Position numbers and translations under genes: made by a program | NCBI RefSeq assembly: GCF_011386835.1 | Contig: NC_088792.1 | Span: 113,246,421 to 113,310,420 of the forward strand | Direction of reading: 5' to 3' | Length of the DNA stretch: 64,000 bases | Source of the DNA: Chrysemys picta bellii | Taxonomy: Eukaryota; Chordata; Testudines; Emydidae | The notes under the pieces: generated by a model | The model's database searches: none | Seen by the model: the letters and a program-made list of their open reading frames with translations, nothing else | What the model was told of the DNA's origin: nothing | Part shown: piece by piece, positions 21,901 through 33,842 of the stretch | How positions within the stretch are numbered: position 1 is the first letter of the stretch | Layout: each line of letters opens with the position of its first letter

Positions 21901-22553
21901 CAACCCCAGATATGGTGATCAGTCAGACCCTGAGCATGTAGGCAAGACCCACCAGCCAGACACCTGGGAAAGAATTCTCTCTAGCAACTCAGAGCCCCCC
22001 TCCCGCCCCCCCCATCTAGTGTCCCATCAGCAGTCATTGGAGATGTTCGCTGCTGGCACTTGAAGATCATCTACATGCCTCTGTAGGCCATCTCATCATA
22101 CCATCCCCTCCATAAAAGTTATCAAGCTCAGTCTTGAAGCCAGTTTGTTTTTTTGCCCCCACTGCTCCCCTTGGAAGGCCATTCCAGAACTTCACTCCTG
22201 TGATGGTTAGAAACCTTAGTCTAATTTCAAGCCTAATCTTGTTGATGGTCAGTTTATACCCATTTGTTCTTATGTCCACATTGGTGCTTAACTTAATAAC
22301 TCCTCTTCCTCCCTGATATTTCAAGACCAGTTTGCTTGAGTGGCCAGATAGACTGGAGAGTCTAAGGGGACTGTTTGTGACTCCATGGTCAGACTGTTAA
22401 ATGTGACCGTCTGGGTCACTGTATATTACTGGCTTGTAAAATCTAATTATAAAACATAACACCAGTTTGAGGTAGCTGCCCTGTTTTTGACAGTCTGCCC
22501 TGAGGTAGGCAGTCATAGTCGTGAACCACTCCAGCCAACACGACAGTGTTCAC

Positions 22554-23287
22554 AAGCTATTTGCCAACTATAAAAAACAAACAAAGGGCTACATTCACAA
22601 AGCATCATTCAATGAACTCTAATTATGACCAAATGGTGTTAGAGCTACAAAACATTCAGAGCCCCCTACGGCATGACACTTGTATACGGGTTCATTTGTT
22701 AAAGTCCACTCTGAGAAATTGAGTAGTCAGGATCACAGATCAGCCACTGAACACTTCGCCTGAAGATGCAAGACCTTAATACACTTGCTAATTTTGTGTG
22801 GGATAAATCTGGCTAAATCAATCTCTCCTGCTTCCACCTGTTGTTGAATTAATTTCTCTTAATAAAGAATTAATCTAATCTGCATCTGGACTCAAAGAAT
22901 AATTTTTATTTCTTAATCTATCTACTAAAAGGGACCTATGCATAGTGAATTTTTTTAAACAAGTGTCTCAGACAAACTTCAGTAAAAAATGCATGCCCTC
23001 TTTCTGAATTCCTCCCACCAAGTCACATGACAATTATTTCAAACCCCAGACTCCTCCCAATCTCCCTGCCCCAACCCAGATAGGTTTCTCCACCACATAT
23101 TAGCTGGAGCTCTTTCCTTCACCTAACACATGTGCAACCACTAGGAATGTTGCATGTTGCCATGTTCAGAAGTTTCCTCGGCACTCAGGACCCAGATGCT
23201 GGAAATGTTATGTGGTGACTATTTTTGCTTTTCAGCCTGATTTTACTGAACCATAGAAGTTCAGGAAAACTCAGCTCTTAAGTGCCT
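22554..23287. other. No recognised feature
   Basis: No gene or repeat that I can name. Confidence 0.5.
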
Positions 23288-23295
23288 TGTGAGCA

Positions 23296-23419
23296 TAGGG
23301 TGACCAGACAGCAAGTGTGAAAAATCGGGATGGGGGTGGGGGGGTAATAGGAGCCTATATAAGAAAAAGATCCAAAAATCAGGACTGTCCCTATAAAATC
23401 GGGACATCTGGTCACCCTA
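23296..23419. mobile_element. Short hAT MITE, 124 bp, with perfect 8-bp duplication
   Basis: TAGGGTGACCAGACAG at the left and CATCTGGTCACCCTA at the right are terminal inverted repeats, and TGTGAGCA flanks the element exactly at 23288-23295 and 23420-23427. The interior also pairs, with AAAATCGGGA opposite AATCGGGACATC-type sequence. It is non-coding. Confidence 0.9.
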
Positions 23420-23427
23420 TGTGAGCA

Positions 23428-24189
23428 TAAGACAGGGGGAAAAAATACAAAACAGATGTTTACCCTCAGTCAGAGTGTTCCTGAAATACTGCTGCTCCCT
23501 TTGCTTCCAGACTCCCTCCCTTCAATAATTGCATTTTTTTATTATGTACAGTAAAGTTGTCTATAGACTGTATGGTTTGGCCATTTTGTTATAACCAGCC
23601 TATTTTGCATCAAACCACAACTGTAACAGCTGGTCATTCTAGAGCCAACCCAGAGATGCTGCACACAAGTAGCACACAGAGCCTTGGCATTTGAGATACC
23701 CAAATCAAGTTCAATAACAACATGAACCTTATGTTGATAAGATGCCAAAGAGGGTCCCACCTGATTCCTACTGGTCCAGAATCTCAGCAAACCTTATGTC
23801 CATGCCTGTAACAATAAAAAAGCAGCATGTTCCGACTTGTAATGTGCAAATATAACAAACTATTTTAAGTAAAAATATCTAATAGCATACATCATGCATA
23901 CTAAAAATTACCATTTAATGTTTAAGGTTGCCACCTGTTTCTAGATACTAATTTTTATTCCTGTCAATGGTCTGCAACACGCTCCTGAAATTACACATAT
24001 ACAGAAAAATGGTGGTTACAAAATCAAGTACTCAAAGAATTAGGAAATGCCAGATTTAAAGTTGGCCATGCAACCTTAATTCAGCTCCTCTTATGCATAT
24101 GCATTATGATACAGCCTTCAATTACATGATCACATACAATTTCTAAAGGACTCTTGTCTCAGTGTATATGTACAGAGATCAATTCTCAA
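23428..24189. other. No recognised feature
   Basis: AT-rich. At about 24070 it repeats the phrase GCAACCTTAATTCAGCTCCT seen at about 10050. Confidence 0.45.
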
Positions 24190-24970
24190 TGTCCTTCCCA
24201 CCTAGCATAAGCTGGCTTCATCTCCTCCATTCACCCCAGTCCCTCTGTGCCTTCCAGTCCCAGCCTCCTTGCCCAGCTAGTCCCAGCCCAACCTACCCCC
24301 AGTCTTTCTTTCCAGTTCCTCTCTTTTCCCCTCCCACTCCTCCCCCCCCCTCCTGGTGCCAATCTCAACAGGATCCTCTCCAAGTCTACTCCTTTTCCTT
24401 GCCCCCAATCCCACTCTTGCTCCCTCTGTATTTCAGCCAGGTAGCTTCCTCCTCTATGCTGCTGGGTGCCAGCAGGTAGGTCATTGACATCACATTAGAG
24501 ACAGATGCATGCACAGTCTGTTTACATGTAGAAGTTGGGAGGGTCTGGAGCATGCCCAGTGCAAACAGAATCTTCAGGCAATTAAGCTGCTAAACTCTAA
24601 GAAGTTTCAACTGAGCATGTGGGTGAATGAGATTTTTCAAAGATTTATAGTTTGGATAAATTTGGGCAGATTTTCATAGGAAGAGGAAAAGGCACATCCT
24701 TGATACAAAGGCAGTCTCCTGCCATATTTCAAGTTCCTGCTCCAAAGCATCGGGGCTCTAGAACTTCTCAAAGAGAAGACCACCAAACTTGTTTTTGAAT
24801 GCCAAAACATGTTTTTCCCTAGCCTGGTTCTCAGAAACGGTTGACCCATTGAATTTTCCCCAACAATTCAGCTTGATGCAGACCCTTGGTGTGGAAAATT
24901 TCAGCCTAAAACAGTTAAAGTTTGGCAAAGGTATAAGCCACTGAAAACAGGGTCTCATAATGGGAAGTGC
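24190..24970 (+). repeat. Unclassified dispersed repeat, + copy
   Basis: The sequence is partner, in inverted orientation, to 37020-37870. Shared phrases in the same order include GGTAGCTTCCTCCT, CTGGAGCATGC, AATCTTCAGG, ACTGAGCATGTG, CTCCTGCCA, TTCTCAAAGA, GAAAACAGGGT. The first third is pyrimidine-rich (CT-rich on this strand), the rest AT-rich. I see no terminal repeats, tail or coding motif and cannot place it in a class. Confidence 0.65.
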
Positions 24971-25049
24971 CAAGTAACTTAATAGACTGATACTCAACAG
25001 CATGGGCTGAAATGTCAGCATGAAGGGAGAATACCCACCTCAACATTTC

Positions 25050-26165
25050 CTTTACATTAAACAGACAGCACCAATTCCAGTGGCTGGGAGACATCAACAC
25101 CTGGATGAAGAATTGTTTCTTGAAGCTGAACAAAATGGAGTGCTACTGATGCTTTGAGGAATTTGCTTCCTCCATTTTGCTCTCCAGAAAGGGAGTTTGC
25201 CTCTCAACTATCAAGACTGTTACTTTCTAGGTCCTTCACAACTACTGGAAACACAGACAGCTGCTAGAAATGCCCTCTTCCACCTTTGGCTGTCCAGAAG
25301 ACTATGCCCTGTTCAAATCAGACTCTGAATTGGCCATGGTGATCCACATATGTGACCTGCAGGCTTGATTATTTTGAAGTTCTCTGTTCCTAGGGAGCGA
25401 AGCCAGAGCCTATGGAAAAGTCTCTAACTAGCTGAGAATGTAGCCAACCTGAGCCTGAGAAGGAACCAGAATTTACCAAGGTACATTGCCAAAGAGCCAC
25501 AGTAATACGTCAGCAGCCCCCCATCAGCTTCCTCCCACCCCCACTCCCAGCACCTCCACCAATGGAGCTGATCAGCGCCTCCCACCTCCTGATCAGCTGT
25601 TTTGTGGCATGCAGGAGGCTCTGGGGGGGGGAGGAGCGAGGGCACGGCAGGCTCGGGGAGGGGGCAGATTAGGGTGGAGTGGGGGCAGGGCCTGTGGCAG
25701 AGCCAGGGCTTGAGCAGTGAGCACCCCCCAGCACATTGGAAAGTTGGCGCCTGTAGCTCCAGCCCTGGAGTCGGTGCCTATACAAGGAGCCGCATATTAA
25801 CTTCTAAAGAATTGCATGTGGCTCTGGACCACAGGTTGGCCACCCCTGATGTAGCTGCCTGCATGCTCAGCAATGCTTGCCACAAACATCACCTACCCCA
25901 GTGCACTGTTCACTCCACTGGCTTCCCCACTGTAAAGTCAAGTATAATCCTCTTATGATTTTCAGAGCCATCCACAGCATCAGCCCTTGGCACCTGAGGG
26001 ACTCTCTCTCTCTCTCTGTCCCCCAAGACCACGATCTCCCACAACAGTTATGTTCCAGTGGAACATTGTGACTGTCAACTTTTAGGGTAGGTCACATAAT
26101 TGCAGAAAACAGCTTTCCCAGTGGCCCAGGCTTCTATCATTGGAACTCCTGGCCATGAAATTCTC
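25050..26165 (+). pseudogene. L2-clade LINE reverse transcriptase fragment, split by a hAT element
   Basis: The left part (about 25050-25433) translates with stops to pieces such as WLGDINTWMKNCFLKLNK, which resemble the L2 segment containing 'DIKSWM..NFLKLN', and MVIHICDL, which resembles 'MVIHAFVISRLDYCN'. The right part (25857-26165) gives SLHWLPHCKVKYNPL and FRAIHSISPWHLRDSL, matching the conserved L2 'LHWLPV..RI.FK' and 'HGLAP.YLSDL' blocks. The hAT copy at 25434-25848 lies between the two. The frame is broken and the copy dead. Confidence 0.7.
25434..25848. mobile_element. Composite hAT non-autonomous element inside an L2 LINE
   Basis: The left end (GAATGTAGCCAACCTGAGCC) and right end (GGACCACAGGTTGGCCACCC) form diverged inverted repeats. 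AACTAGCT (25426-25433) and ATGTAGCT (25849-25856) match at 6 of 8 positions. The interior from about 25600 to 25790 resembles the other MITE type at 33843-34192: GATCAGCTGTTTTG, GAGCACCCCCCAGCA and the GTTGGCGCCTGTAG end sequence. One element therefore seems to carry a copy of another. Confidence 0.7.
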
Positions 26166-26552
26166 TTATCTGCATGTCTTTAAAAAAAGTCTCTGATCAA
26201 TACAGGAAAGAAAGAGAAAAAATAGCCATCTTTGGAATGCATAATATGGAATTCTATTTGAGACATACAAACTAACAATTCCTATTAATGTTGTCATTTT
26301 CCACATTGCAAGTTTTTCACTGCTATGTTTCCAATGGTGACGAAGCTAACTTAGCTAATTGTTTTACTTCTCTAAGTATCAGGCTCATCATTCAGACCCA
26401 GTTCTGGAAGTACTGGACCAAATCCTGTAATCATTATTAGCCCTTATTGAAGCAGAGCTCCCATTGATTTTAAACAGGAGTAGGTTCTTAAACAACAATG
26501 CATATTGTACACCATCAATGTTACCACTACCAGCCTTAACAAAACAGAACCC

Positions 26553-26755
26553 AAGGGCTTGTCTACACAAGGAAATGGCCTGGAATGGCTATTCAATACT
26601 AGCTCCCTGTATGGACACACCATCTGCCTTTTTGTGGATTAAGATAAACTGCAAAAAGGTTCTTAGTGTAAAATAAGTGTCCACATGGAAAGATAGTGTT
26701 TTAAAATTCACACCCTCGCTTATTTCACAATAGCTTCCCCAGGTACACAAGCCTT
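26553..26755. mobile_element. Candidate MITE, about 200 bp
   Basis: It starts AAGGGCTTGTCTACACAAGG and ends CCAGGTACACAAGCCTT, whose complement is AAGGCTTGTGTACCTGG. The ends resemble the 'TGTCTACAC' termini of the Harbinger-related MITEs. The target duplication is unresolved. Confidence 0.55.
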
Positions 26756-26759
26756 CAAT

Positions 26760-28700
26760 GCTAGCAGTTCTGCCTGCTTATATTCAGCCAGCACAGTCTT
26801 GCAGAGATTTGGCAGTGATGAGCTAACAGATGGTAATTCAACAGCGCTTTTCAGCAGAGGTCATTAATAATATCAGGCTCCTTTAATACTTCAATTATAG
26901 TGGTCCCTTTGAAAGAGCTGCTTATATTCACACATCTCCCACAATCAAGAAGCAGTAGATTTGAGCCATTCCTGCTCTCATAACTCTCGGTCCTTCCAAG
27001 AGTGGGGGACTCTGTGGAGAAATAACTCTAGTGTTTGCCTATCCACACAGCAGGCTAAACAAAAGTCCCCAAAACGGTCAGAAACGGGGAGAAGTGTCAG
27101 GACACTTAAGATGGGCCCAAATTAGATATGCAAGATCAGTACCTCTTCCAGTACTTGTCTTGGAATTACTGTAGGGTTTTCATATAAGCTTGTTATTTTT
27201 GTTCATCCATCCATGGCCATCATAAAATAATAATTTGCATAACAGCCTTCCATATGAGGTTCTCAAGGCACTTTATGAATATGAAGACTCACAACAAGTT
27301 TGGAGCTAGGAAGGTAAACATTCACATTAGGGCCGACTGAAAAGTTTTCACCTGAACTGTTTTTTGCTGAAGAATTCAATTTCTTCTAAATCAAAATGTT
27401 GTATGAGAACGTGTCAATTTCAACAAAATTCTCCAATGAGAAAAGTTGAAAGACTTTGTTTCAGTTCATTTCTTTATGAATTTTATATATATTAAACTAT
27501 TAATGTTATATTCATTTACATTATATAAATATAATATTTACCTATCTTAAATAAGAAGTCTAAACAAAATGTTTCAATGGTCCCAAATCAAATTTTTTCA
27601 GAATTTTCCTTTTGTGGAAAATTTCCAAATTTCCACTTTTTGTTCTGAATCAAACAAATATTTTCTATCTGAAATGTCGGAATTTCCCACGAAATGGGAA
27701 TTCCCATTCCCAAACAGCCCTAGTCTACATTTTGCAATGGGTAAACTAAGGAACAGAGAGGTTTAGGTTTTTTTTTTTTTTTTAATGTATCTACTCATTT
27801 TCAGTGTCTCCATTTTTGGTTATCGAAGATGAGAAATTCTGGGTTAGATCATAAAGTGATGAGCAGCTCTGGTCTCAGATGTCAGACCCTCTGTGCCTCT
27901 AGCTGGGCAACCAAAAATCAAAGCACTCAAATTTAGTGGGAGCTTCTGAAAGTATTGGGTGTGTGACCTGGGCAAATCACACCGAGAATGTGACAGAGCT
28001 GGGAATATAATCCAGACCTCAAATGCCAAATCAGTGCTTTAGCCAGAAAACAGTCCTTCCTCACTCAAAAGCCTTTTCTTGTTCTCTCCTTTATAGGACT
28101 TGTGTTGTGTCCAACCTTATCAGCTGCTGCTAAGATTAGCTACCCAAAGATTAGATTCAAAAGCTCCAACTTCCAGGATATTAGTCAGTAACTTAAGAAA
28201 AAGAAAAAAAGTTATATTTTAAACATGTGTTTGTTTCAAGGGTATAAATGGAATTTCCAGATTTGTTGGATTTGAAGTGAGTGAATTTTTATAGCTGTGT
28301 TTAACCCCTCTGAAAAAGGTGACAAGTCTATTGAACAGGTCTACTAGACCACACTACATAATGCACACAAACAGTACGATGGATTTGCATCAATGCATTT
28401 CTCAGCTAAACTGACTTCTGCTTAAATGTTAGGCAGGGAAAACAAGAACACTGTGTAAACATTTCTTATTGGCTTTGAACCGCACATTACTATTTATCCT
28501 GATGAATAATGACAGTGGGAGTTGTTTCAAATCCTCTTTACTGATAATTTTCCATCCATGAAAGGAGGGTCATAATCTTTAATTTTTCACAGTGCCTGGC
28601 AGGGTTTTGGTGGTGGGGGTGAGAAGGTCTTTGACAAACTATCTAATAATTTTTAAAAATTGAGCACTGTATTATCAACATTTCTATTTGCTCTCCAGTA
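26760..28700. other. AT-rich block with eroded repeats
   Basis: No gene seen. At about 27840-28050 the - strand carries SINE-like phrases (GACCTGGGCAAATCAC; GTGACAGAGCTGGGAATA), a probable reverse-strand MIR-like SINE. 27330-27730 is rich in 'gaaaattt' and 'gaatttccc' words typical of an AT-rich interspersed repeat that I cannot name. A 16-base T run occurs at about 27770. Confidence 0.4.
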
Positions 28701-28712
28701 GAGCTGGATGGG

Positions 28713-29826
28713 TGTCATGGGGTCCCTGGCGTGCAACCTGGACTGTGGGACTGCTGACCCTCTGTCCCCCCAACCTGGGCTGCCTCTCACATGGTGATGC
28801 TGATGTCAAGCTAAAAAACCTCTGATAGGTACTGTACTTACACACACATCCACAGGCAGGGACATACCTAGCTATGTTACATGAATGATCTCCCAGCCAC
28901 TCATGAACCACCAATAAAGATGCTCCAGTCTATTCCCTGCAGCTTTCCAGCCTTGCACACCAGAACTGTCCAGTCTTGCAGTGGTCAAAAGCCTGGCCAG
29001 TGTAAACTCATTACCTAGTTCACCACTTTGACAAAAGGGTAGCGGATATGCAACATCCCTTGGTAACCTGAGCTGAGATTTCGCAAACACTTCCACCAAA
29101 ACACACTGTTTTAGATAAAACAGATTTATTAACTACAGAAAAGTAGATTGTGATTATAAGTGATAACTATCTCTGACATTTATGCCTATCTTAAACAAAC
29201 AAAAAATAAACATGCTTTCTAAATCCTAAACTTTTAGTCTAAGCAAGAGTTGAATCAAACAGCTTTTGGTTACAGTTACAGTTCAATACACAAATTCCCT
29301 TCTGGCCTGGGACCAAACTCCCTTCCAAGTCTTTGCCCTCCAGACATTCTTCCAGGTGTTGAGTTGGGGGTGGGTGGTGGGAGAGGCCAAGTGATGATGT
29401 CACTTCCCCTCTTTTATACTTTCTTCCAGCTTATTGAAAGATCCTTGCTGTGATGTGGGGATCAGATAGTTCCCATTGATCAAGCAGTCTCCACTGCATA
29501 CCTGCCTTCTCTAAGGAGTCTCTGGGATAGTGGATTCTTTTCTTGATGGGTGTTGATGAGCCATTAACACTGTCTGGCTATTGATGGCGACTCCTTTGTT
29601 GTAACAAAGGCTGGTTGCGGATGTTCCCAACCTCACAACATATTTCAGTAGCAATACTTCATAACTTCACATACAATGATACCACATACAATCCAACAGG
29701 ATATTAATATTCAACAGATCAAGACTTTTAAAAGGATACCTCACAAGGTATACTTTGTACTAAACATATATCATCATGGTGAATATGGTGGTTCCAGGGT
29801 GTTACTTTGAGGTACAGAGTGTCACA
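28713..29826 (-). mobile_element. Solo LTR, 1,114 bp, - orientation, 5-bp duplication
   Basis: The block starts TGTCATGGGGTCCC and ends GGTACAGAGTGTCACA. ATGGG flanks it exactly at 28708-28712 and 29827-29831. On the - strand a TATA box, TATAAAAG, occupies 29418-29411 and a polyadenylation signal, AATAAA, 29130-29125, in the order U3-R expected of an LTR. No internal coding region remains. Confidence 0.88.
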
Positions 29827-29929
29827 ATGGGAAATGTTTTTTTCCCTGTCCAGTGAAAATTTGAGATATCAAAGATTTTCCTGTAACGTGTCTGGATAAA
29901 ACAGACCTTTCAAATTCACACCCACACGC

Positions 29930-30150
29930 AACCTGCCTGGTGGTTAGGGCATTCAGCTGTTAGATGGGATACCTGGAGGAGTCAAGTCCCTGCTCTGAAT
30001 TTCTCTCTAGTTTTGACCAGAAATTCCCTCCTGGACCTGAGAAACCTTTCCAAAACATTCCTGAAAGTGTTGTGTTCTCACAAAAAGTTTCAGTTTTGTC
30101 AAAGGGCATTTTTGATGAAAAACCATTTCATTGAAAAGTTGCCAACTAGC
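29930..30150 (+). repeat. tRNA-derived SINE-like repeat
   Basis: CTGGTGGTTAGGGCATTCAG resembles an A-box region and AGTCAAGTCCCTGCTCTG a B-box region. A downstream part with CAAAAAGTTTCAGTTTTGTC and TTTCATTGAAAAGTT follows. Related to the B-box fold-back at 1773-1929 and to the sequence after it at 1930-2060. Confidence 0.55.
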
Positions 30151-30463
30151 TGTAGCATTCAATATGATTGACTGACTTACTACTACATGAGAGACCTTAT
30201 CAAATTCCCATTTATCTGAAGAAAACCCAAGAACTTCATTTGATACAGATAAACAGGCATCTACTATACATGAAAAATGTTCAGTTAGCTCAGAAAAGAA
30301 TTAAAAGATGATTATTCTGTTCCCTTCCCTTACACTAGCTGTCATGTCCAATTCTTTTTTCAAAAACTTTTGGTTTTAGAAGTTACAGCTACTAAGGCCC
30401 TGATACTGCAATCTCATAAGGCACATGCTGAAATTTATGATCACGAATAGTCCAGTTGACTAC

Positions 30464-30745
30464 GGGTATGTCTACACAGCAGCTGGGAAGTGTAATTCCC
30501 ATCCATGTGCTATCTCTGCTCAAGATAGCACATAAGAGTCACTTTGTGGCTGCAATGGCAGAGGCTAGCTGCCCAAGTACAGTGCCGCCCGACCCTCTGG
30601 GTACGTCCTCAGGTGGCTAGCTCAAGCTGTCACCCATGTCACCATGGCCACACTGCTATTTTAGCGTGCTAGCTTGAGCAGAGCTAGTGAGTTTATGTCT
30701 ACTCATGCTGGGAATTACCACTCCCAGCTGCTGTGTAGACATACC
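30464..30745. mobile_element. MITE with about 40-bp terminal inverted repeats
   Basis: The left end GGGTATGTCTACACAGCAGC and the complement of the right end GGTATGTCTACACAGCAGCT agree over about 35-40 bp (through CTGGGAAGTGTAATTCCCA versus CTGGGAGTGGTAATTCCCA). The outer GGTATGTCTACAC equals the end of the Harbinger element at 59629. A second inverted pair, CTGCTCAAGATAGCAC versus GTGCTAGCTTGAGCAG, lies inside. It is non-coding and probably moved in trans by a Harbinger transposase. Confidence 0.85.
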
Positions 30746-31751
30746 ATGTCTCTCTTGAATACACTCCCTTCTCTATACCAATGTCAGAACGTTTTTTAAA
30801 GGAGAGTATAAGATTTGTCTCCAACTCCTTTCCATTGATTTCTCTTTTCTATGAAAAATTGCTTGACACTTTGGTGAAAATGAAAACTTGTTCAGTTGTC
30901 ACTCTTACGTTTTCAGCCTGGCCCCTCCATTTTATTTGTGAAGACAAGTTTTTAACTCAGTAAAATACCTCTTCTCTTAATAAAAAGACCCCATTAGTCC
31001 CTATCACTGCCAGGATCAAAGGTTATTTCCAGTATTAAAGATAATATTTATCCTCAATTATTTATAAACTTCCTCTCACCTGTTTACTCTGCAGTGCTGC
31101 CTCTTGGCTTGACCTTGCACAGCATAGGTGTAAAGGGCTGTGTGTTTAATAGAAAGGTAAAAAGAGGGAAAGGAACCAATATTGCATTAACGAGCTATGG
31201 GAACGTTTAGCTAAATTCCTCCTTAGCAAGAGGAGCACATTTCAAGCTATGTCTCCTCTTGCACTCTTGTGGGGGACAGACCTCAATATTGATGCAAAAA
31301 TTAATAAAAGTTGTAACCTTTTTGTAATGTTGGTTAATACAAACTTGTTTGTCCCTTTACAGAATATTAAAATATACCTACAAAGTATGCTATAGCCAGG
31401 ATGCTTGAAAACAATACCTGTGTATGGGTTAGTTATATTATAATATGTTCAAGGGAATTAAAGAAATTACAGAAGGCTTCTGCTTTCTGTCATCCAGAAA
31501 CTGGCTAAGGGCCAGAAAGATAACACCTCCTTGACCATAAAAGGGTTTATGACTCCCACAAGTGTTTACACAGACTTTTAAAAAGCAGCTTTCCTAACTT
31601 TACTTTGCCTTCACTTTTATACTATGTTTAAAAGATGTACTGCTTATTGGAATTTGTGCTTTGTACAAAATACTTAATAGACATTTAATTGCTACCACAG
31701 ATTGGAACTCTAAGAAGCTTGGGTCAAGAAACAAACAAACCAAAAGAATGT
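30746..31751. other. No recognised feature
   Basis: AT-rich DNA; no gene or nameable repeat. Confidence 0.5.
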
Positions 31752-31759
31752 CCTATCTA

Positions 31760-33624
31760 CAGGGCCGTCCTTAGGATTATTAAACTGGTGCCTCTATGCT
31801 CGACGGCAGCCCAGGCTCGCAGCCCAGGAGGGAAGGCATGAGGCAGCAAAGGATACCGAGCCGCGTGGCCCCCCTCATGGGGGCGGAGAGTCACAGTTTC
31901 CTGCAGAAAGCCCTGTACTCTCTCCCACACGCAGAATGCGTGGCGCCAGCGCATTTGGCTCTGTGAATATGGCCCCTGCCTAAGAAGACTGCAGCATGCA
32001 CTGGGTGTGTGGGAGCCGACCCGCTCTTACCTACTGTCATGGGCTGTGGGTGAAGCTACTGCTTGGGGAGGCTAATTCCCCAGACCACCTCTTCTGTCTG
32101 TGGCTCCACCCATACTCCACCCCTGCTCTGCTCCAGGCCCCACCTTCTCCCCACTGTCTCCCTTCTCTCTTCTTCCCCCACCCTGCTCACCCCCTTCCAG
32201 CCAAATCCCTGAACCCAAATGAAGCAAATGACATTTGAAGAAGAAAAGAAAAAAAAAAAAAACACTCTTCTGCAATTTCTTTCTAAAGAAAATGGAATGT
32301 TTTCCACTGCATGCCAGATGGTGAAGATTGGACATACAGAAGGTACCTAATTAAAAGCACTAAACTAGGGAATAAAAAATGTCAGTCACCGTTTTTGAAC
32401 CGTTTTTATACTCTGAAGTTTGTCAGAGATGTATTTTCAAAAACTTTGTAGTAAAGACAAGTAAGCTGTCCTGCTGAATACAACATTAAATATTATGGAA
32501 TACATGATGCAGCTCTTCTCTGTTTTACATTTTTTTTAATCGGTATTTCTAAGCTGATTTTATCTTTTAAATGTACTCTTAAGCCATCGTAAAATAATCA
32601 TTCCAGATTACTACATATTTAACTCACTGAAACAAAGACATTATTTTAAATTATTCAGTCACAGAGGTTTAGAGTGTTCATAACAAAATTCACTGCTTTT
32701 AGAAAAAGGGAACACTAATTTACTGTGTGTGATCTCCATAACAATAGACTTGTTAATGAAATTTCACCAACTTTAAAAATATGTTTCCAAAGATTTTAGG
32801 CATAACAAAGGATTTTATATCTTACTAAGATACTGATTTTGCTGGAGATTTCTCTTGAAACTAGTTAATCAAATAGTCAGAAGTAAAGAAAGGGAAACTC
32901 ATTTGTCCAGCTATCTGAAAGGAAAGGGGTGTTGTCCCTTTAAGGGCTCTCTTCAACAGGGACGTGAAGGGAGAAAGGGATGGATAGAAAGGACAGGAAG
33001 ACTTTGGAAGCAAGTTTTTTGTACTATAGTAATTAAAATTAAAATGTGTATTTTAGATAAGGGTGGTCTTTTGAAGGATTTATTTAAAAAACGATATGTC
33101 TGAAGATCCAAGTATTTAAGGCCAAAGATGAATACTCAAATTGTGCATCTAAAAAAAATCTATGCAAGGATTTTTTAGAGATAGGATTTTATAATCTTCA
33201 GCAACACACTAATAAAATATTTTAAAGCAAATTTTAAACTAAGGTCCTGTAGACTAACATGTTTTAAGTAAATATTACAGTAATGCACAACGGCTTTTGT
33301 CAGTAAAGTCAGAAACTGACAGTATATACCTGGGGGTTGGCAAATGCCTGTTAAATGGCTTCATTACCACTTGAATGGCTCTTTAACAGTTTCAGTGTTG
33401 TGCTAATAGGTCTGGCAGGCTGGAAGGCTTTTTCACTTTTAAGTACTAGAGCCCTTCTGGAGTAAGAGTCACCAAGCTGCAGCAGCTAGCTGTGGGAGCC
33501 TGCAGGAAGGGTCAGAACAGGGATAGGAAGAGGTGGGAGGGTGAACACTAAGACCCAGGGGTGCCCCAAATTTTCTGGTGCCCTACGCAGCCACATATGC
33601 TGCCTATGCCTAAGGACGGCCCTG
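31760..33624. mobile_element. 1.87-kb non-autonomous hAT element with perfect 8-bp duplication
   Basis: It starts CAGGGCCGTCCTTAGGATTA and ends GCCTAAGGACGGCCCTG, giving a 16-bp terminal inverted repeat. CCTATCTA flanks it exactly at 31752-31759 and 33625-33632. The left 450 bp are GC-rich; 32225-33480 is AT-rich and shows no transposase motif in any frame. It may be an internal-deletion derivative or one that captured unrelated DNA. The frame at 32855-33103 has no recognisable domain. Confidence 0.88.
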
Positions 33625-33842
33625 CCTATCTAGACCAGGACACTTCCCTCTTGTAAAAATGATAAGTTTGGAATACATATAATTCCTTATCTCAAGAACA
33701 GAAAATTTGTAAAGAAAAGTGTTTAGGAAAGACCTGGTCTGAAAAAGAATGTGAGGATGTTCTTTACGCAAATACCCCAAAAAGGAATGTGGGGATTTGT
33801 TATCAAAACAATAAATCTAGGTTGTAAAGAGGGTATCTACCA

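Larger units (their letters stand above)
19332..22324 (-). mobile_element. CR1 LINE 3' portion, split by three later insertions
   Basis: In - orientation the 3' end lies at about 19332-19551 (CTCTAAGGTCAGAAGGGAAC, TCTAGTCTGACCACCTGCAC). It continues at 20883-20905, 21206-21251 and 21901-22324 with no obvious loss, as shown by segments such as GGCAAGACCCACCAGCCAGA and AGAATTCTCTCTAGCAACTC. At 22067-22324 the - strand still encodes the ORF2 C-terminus, with VKFWNGLPRGAV resembling the conserved CR1 ending. The copy is 5'-truncated. Each gap is filled by a separate element (19552-20882, 20906-21205, 21252-21900). Confidence 0.85.
18445..22545 (+). mobile_element. LTR split by a CR1 insertion (net about 1.1 kb)
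   Basis: The left part runs to about 19331 and includes a polyadenylation signal AATAAA at 19180-19185 and TTATAGGATTGGCTACAGGC. The right part, from about 22326, resumes with CAGTTTGCTTGAGTGGCC and ends GCCAACACGACA. Both halves match one remembered LTR type in order. GTGTTCAC occurs at 18437-18444 and 22546-22553, directly outside TG..CA termini. At 8 bp it is longer than the usual 4-6 bp LTR duplication, so the outer limits are provisional. Everything between 19332 and 22325 was inserted later. Confidence 0.65.
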
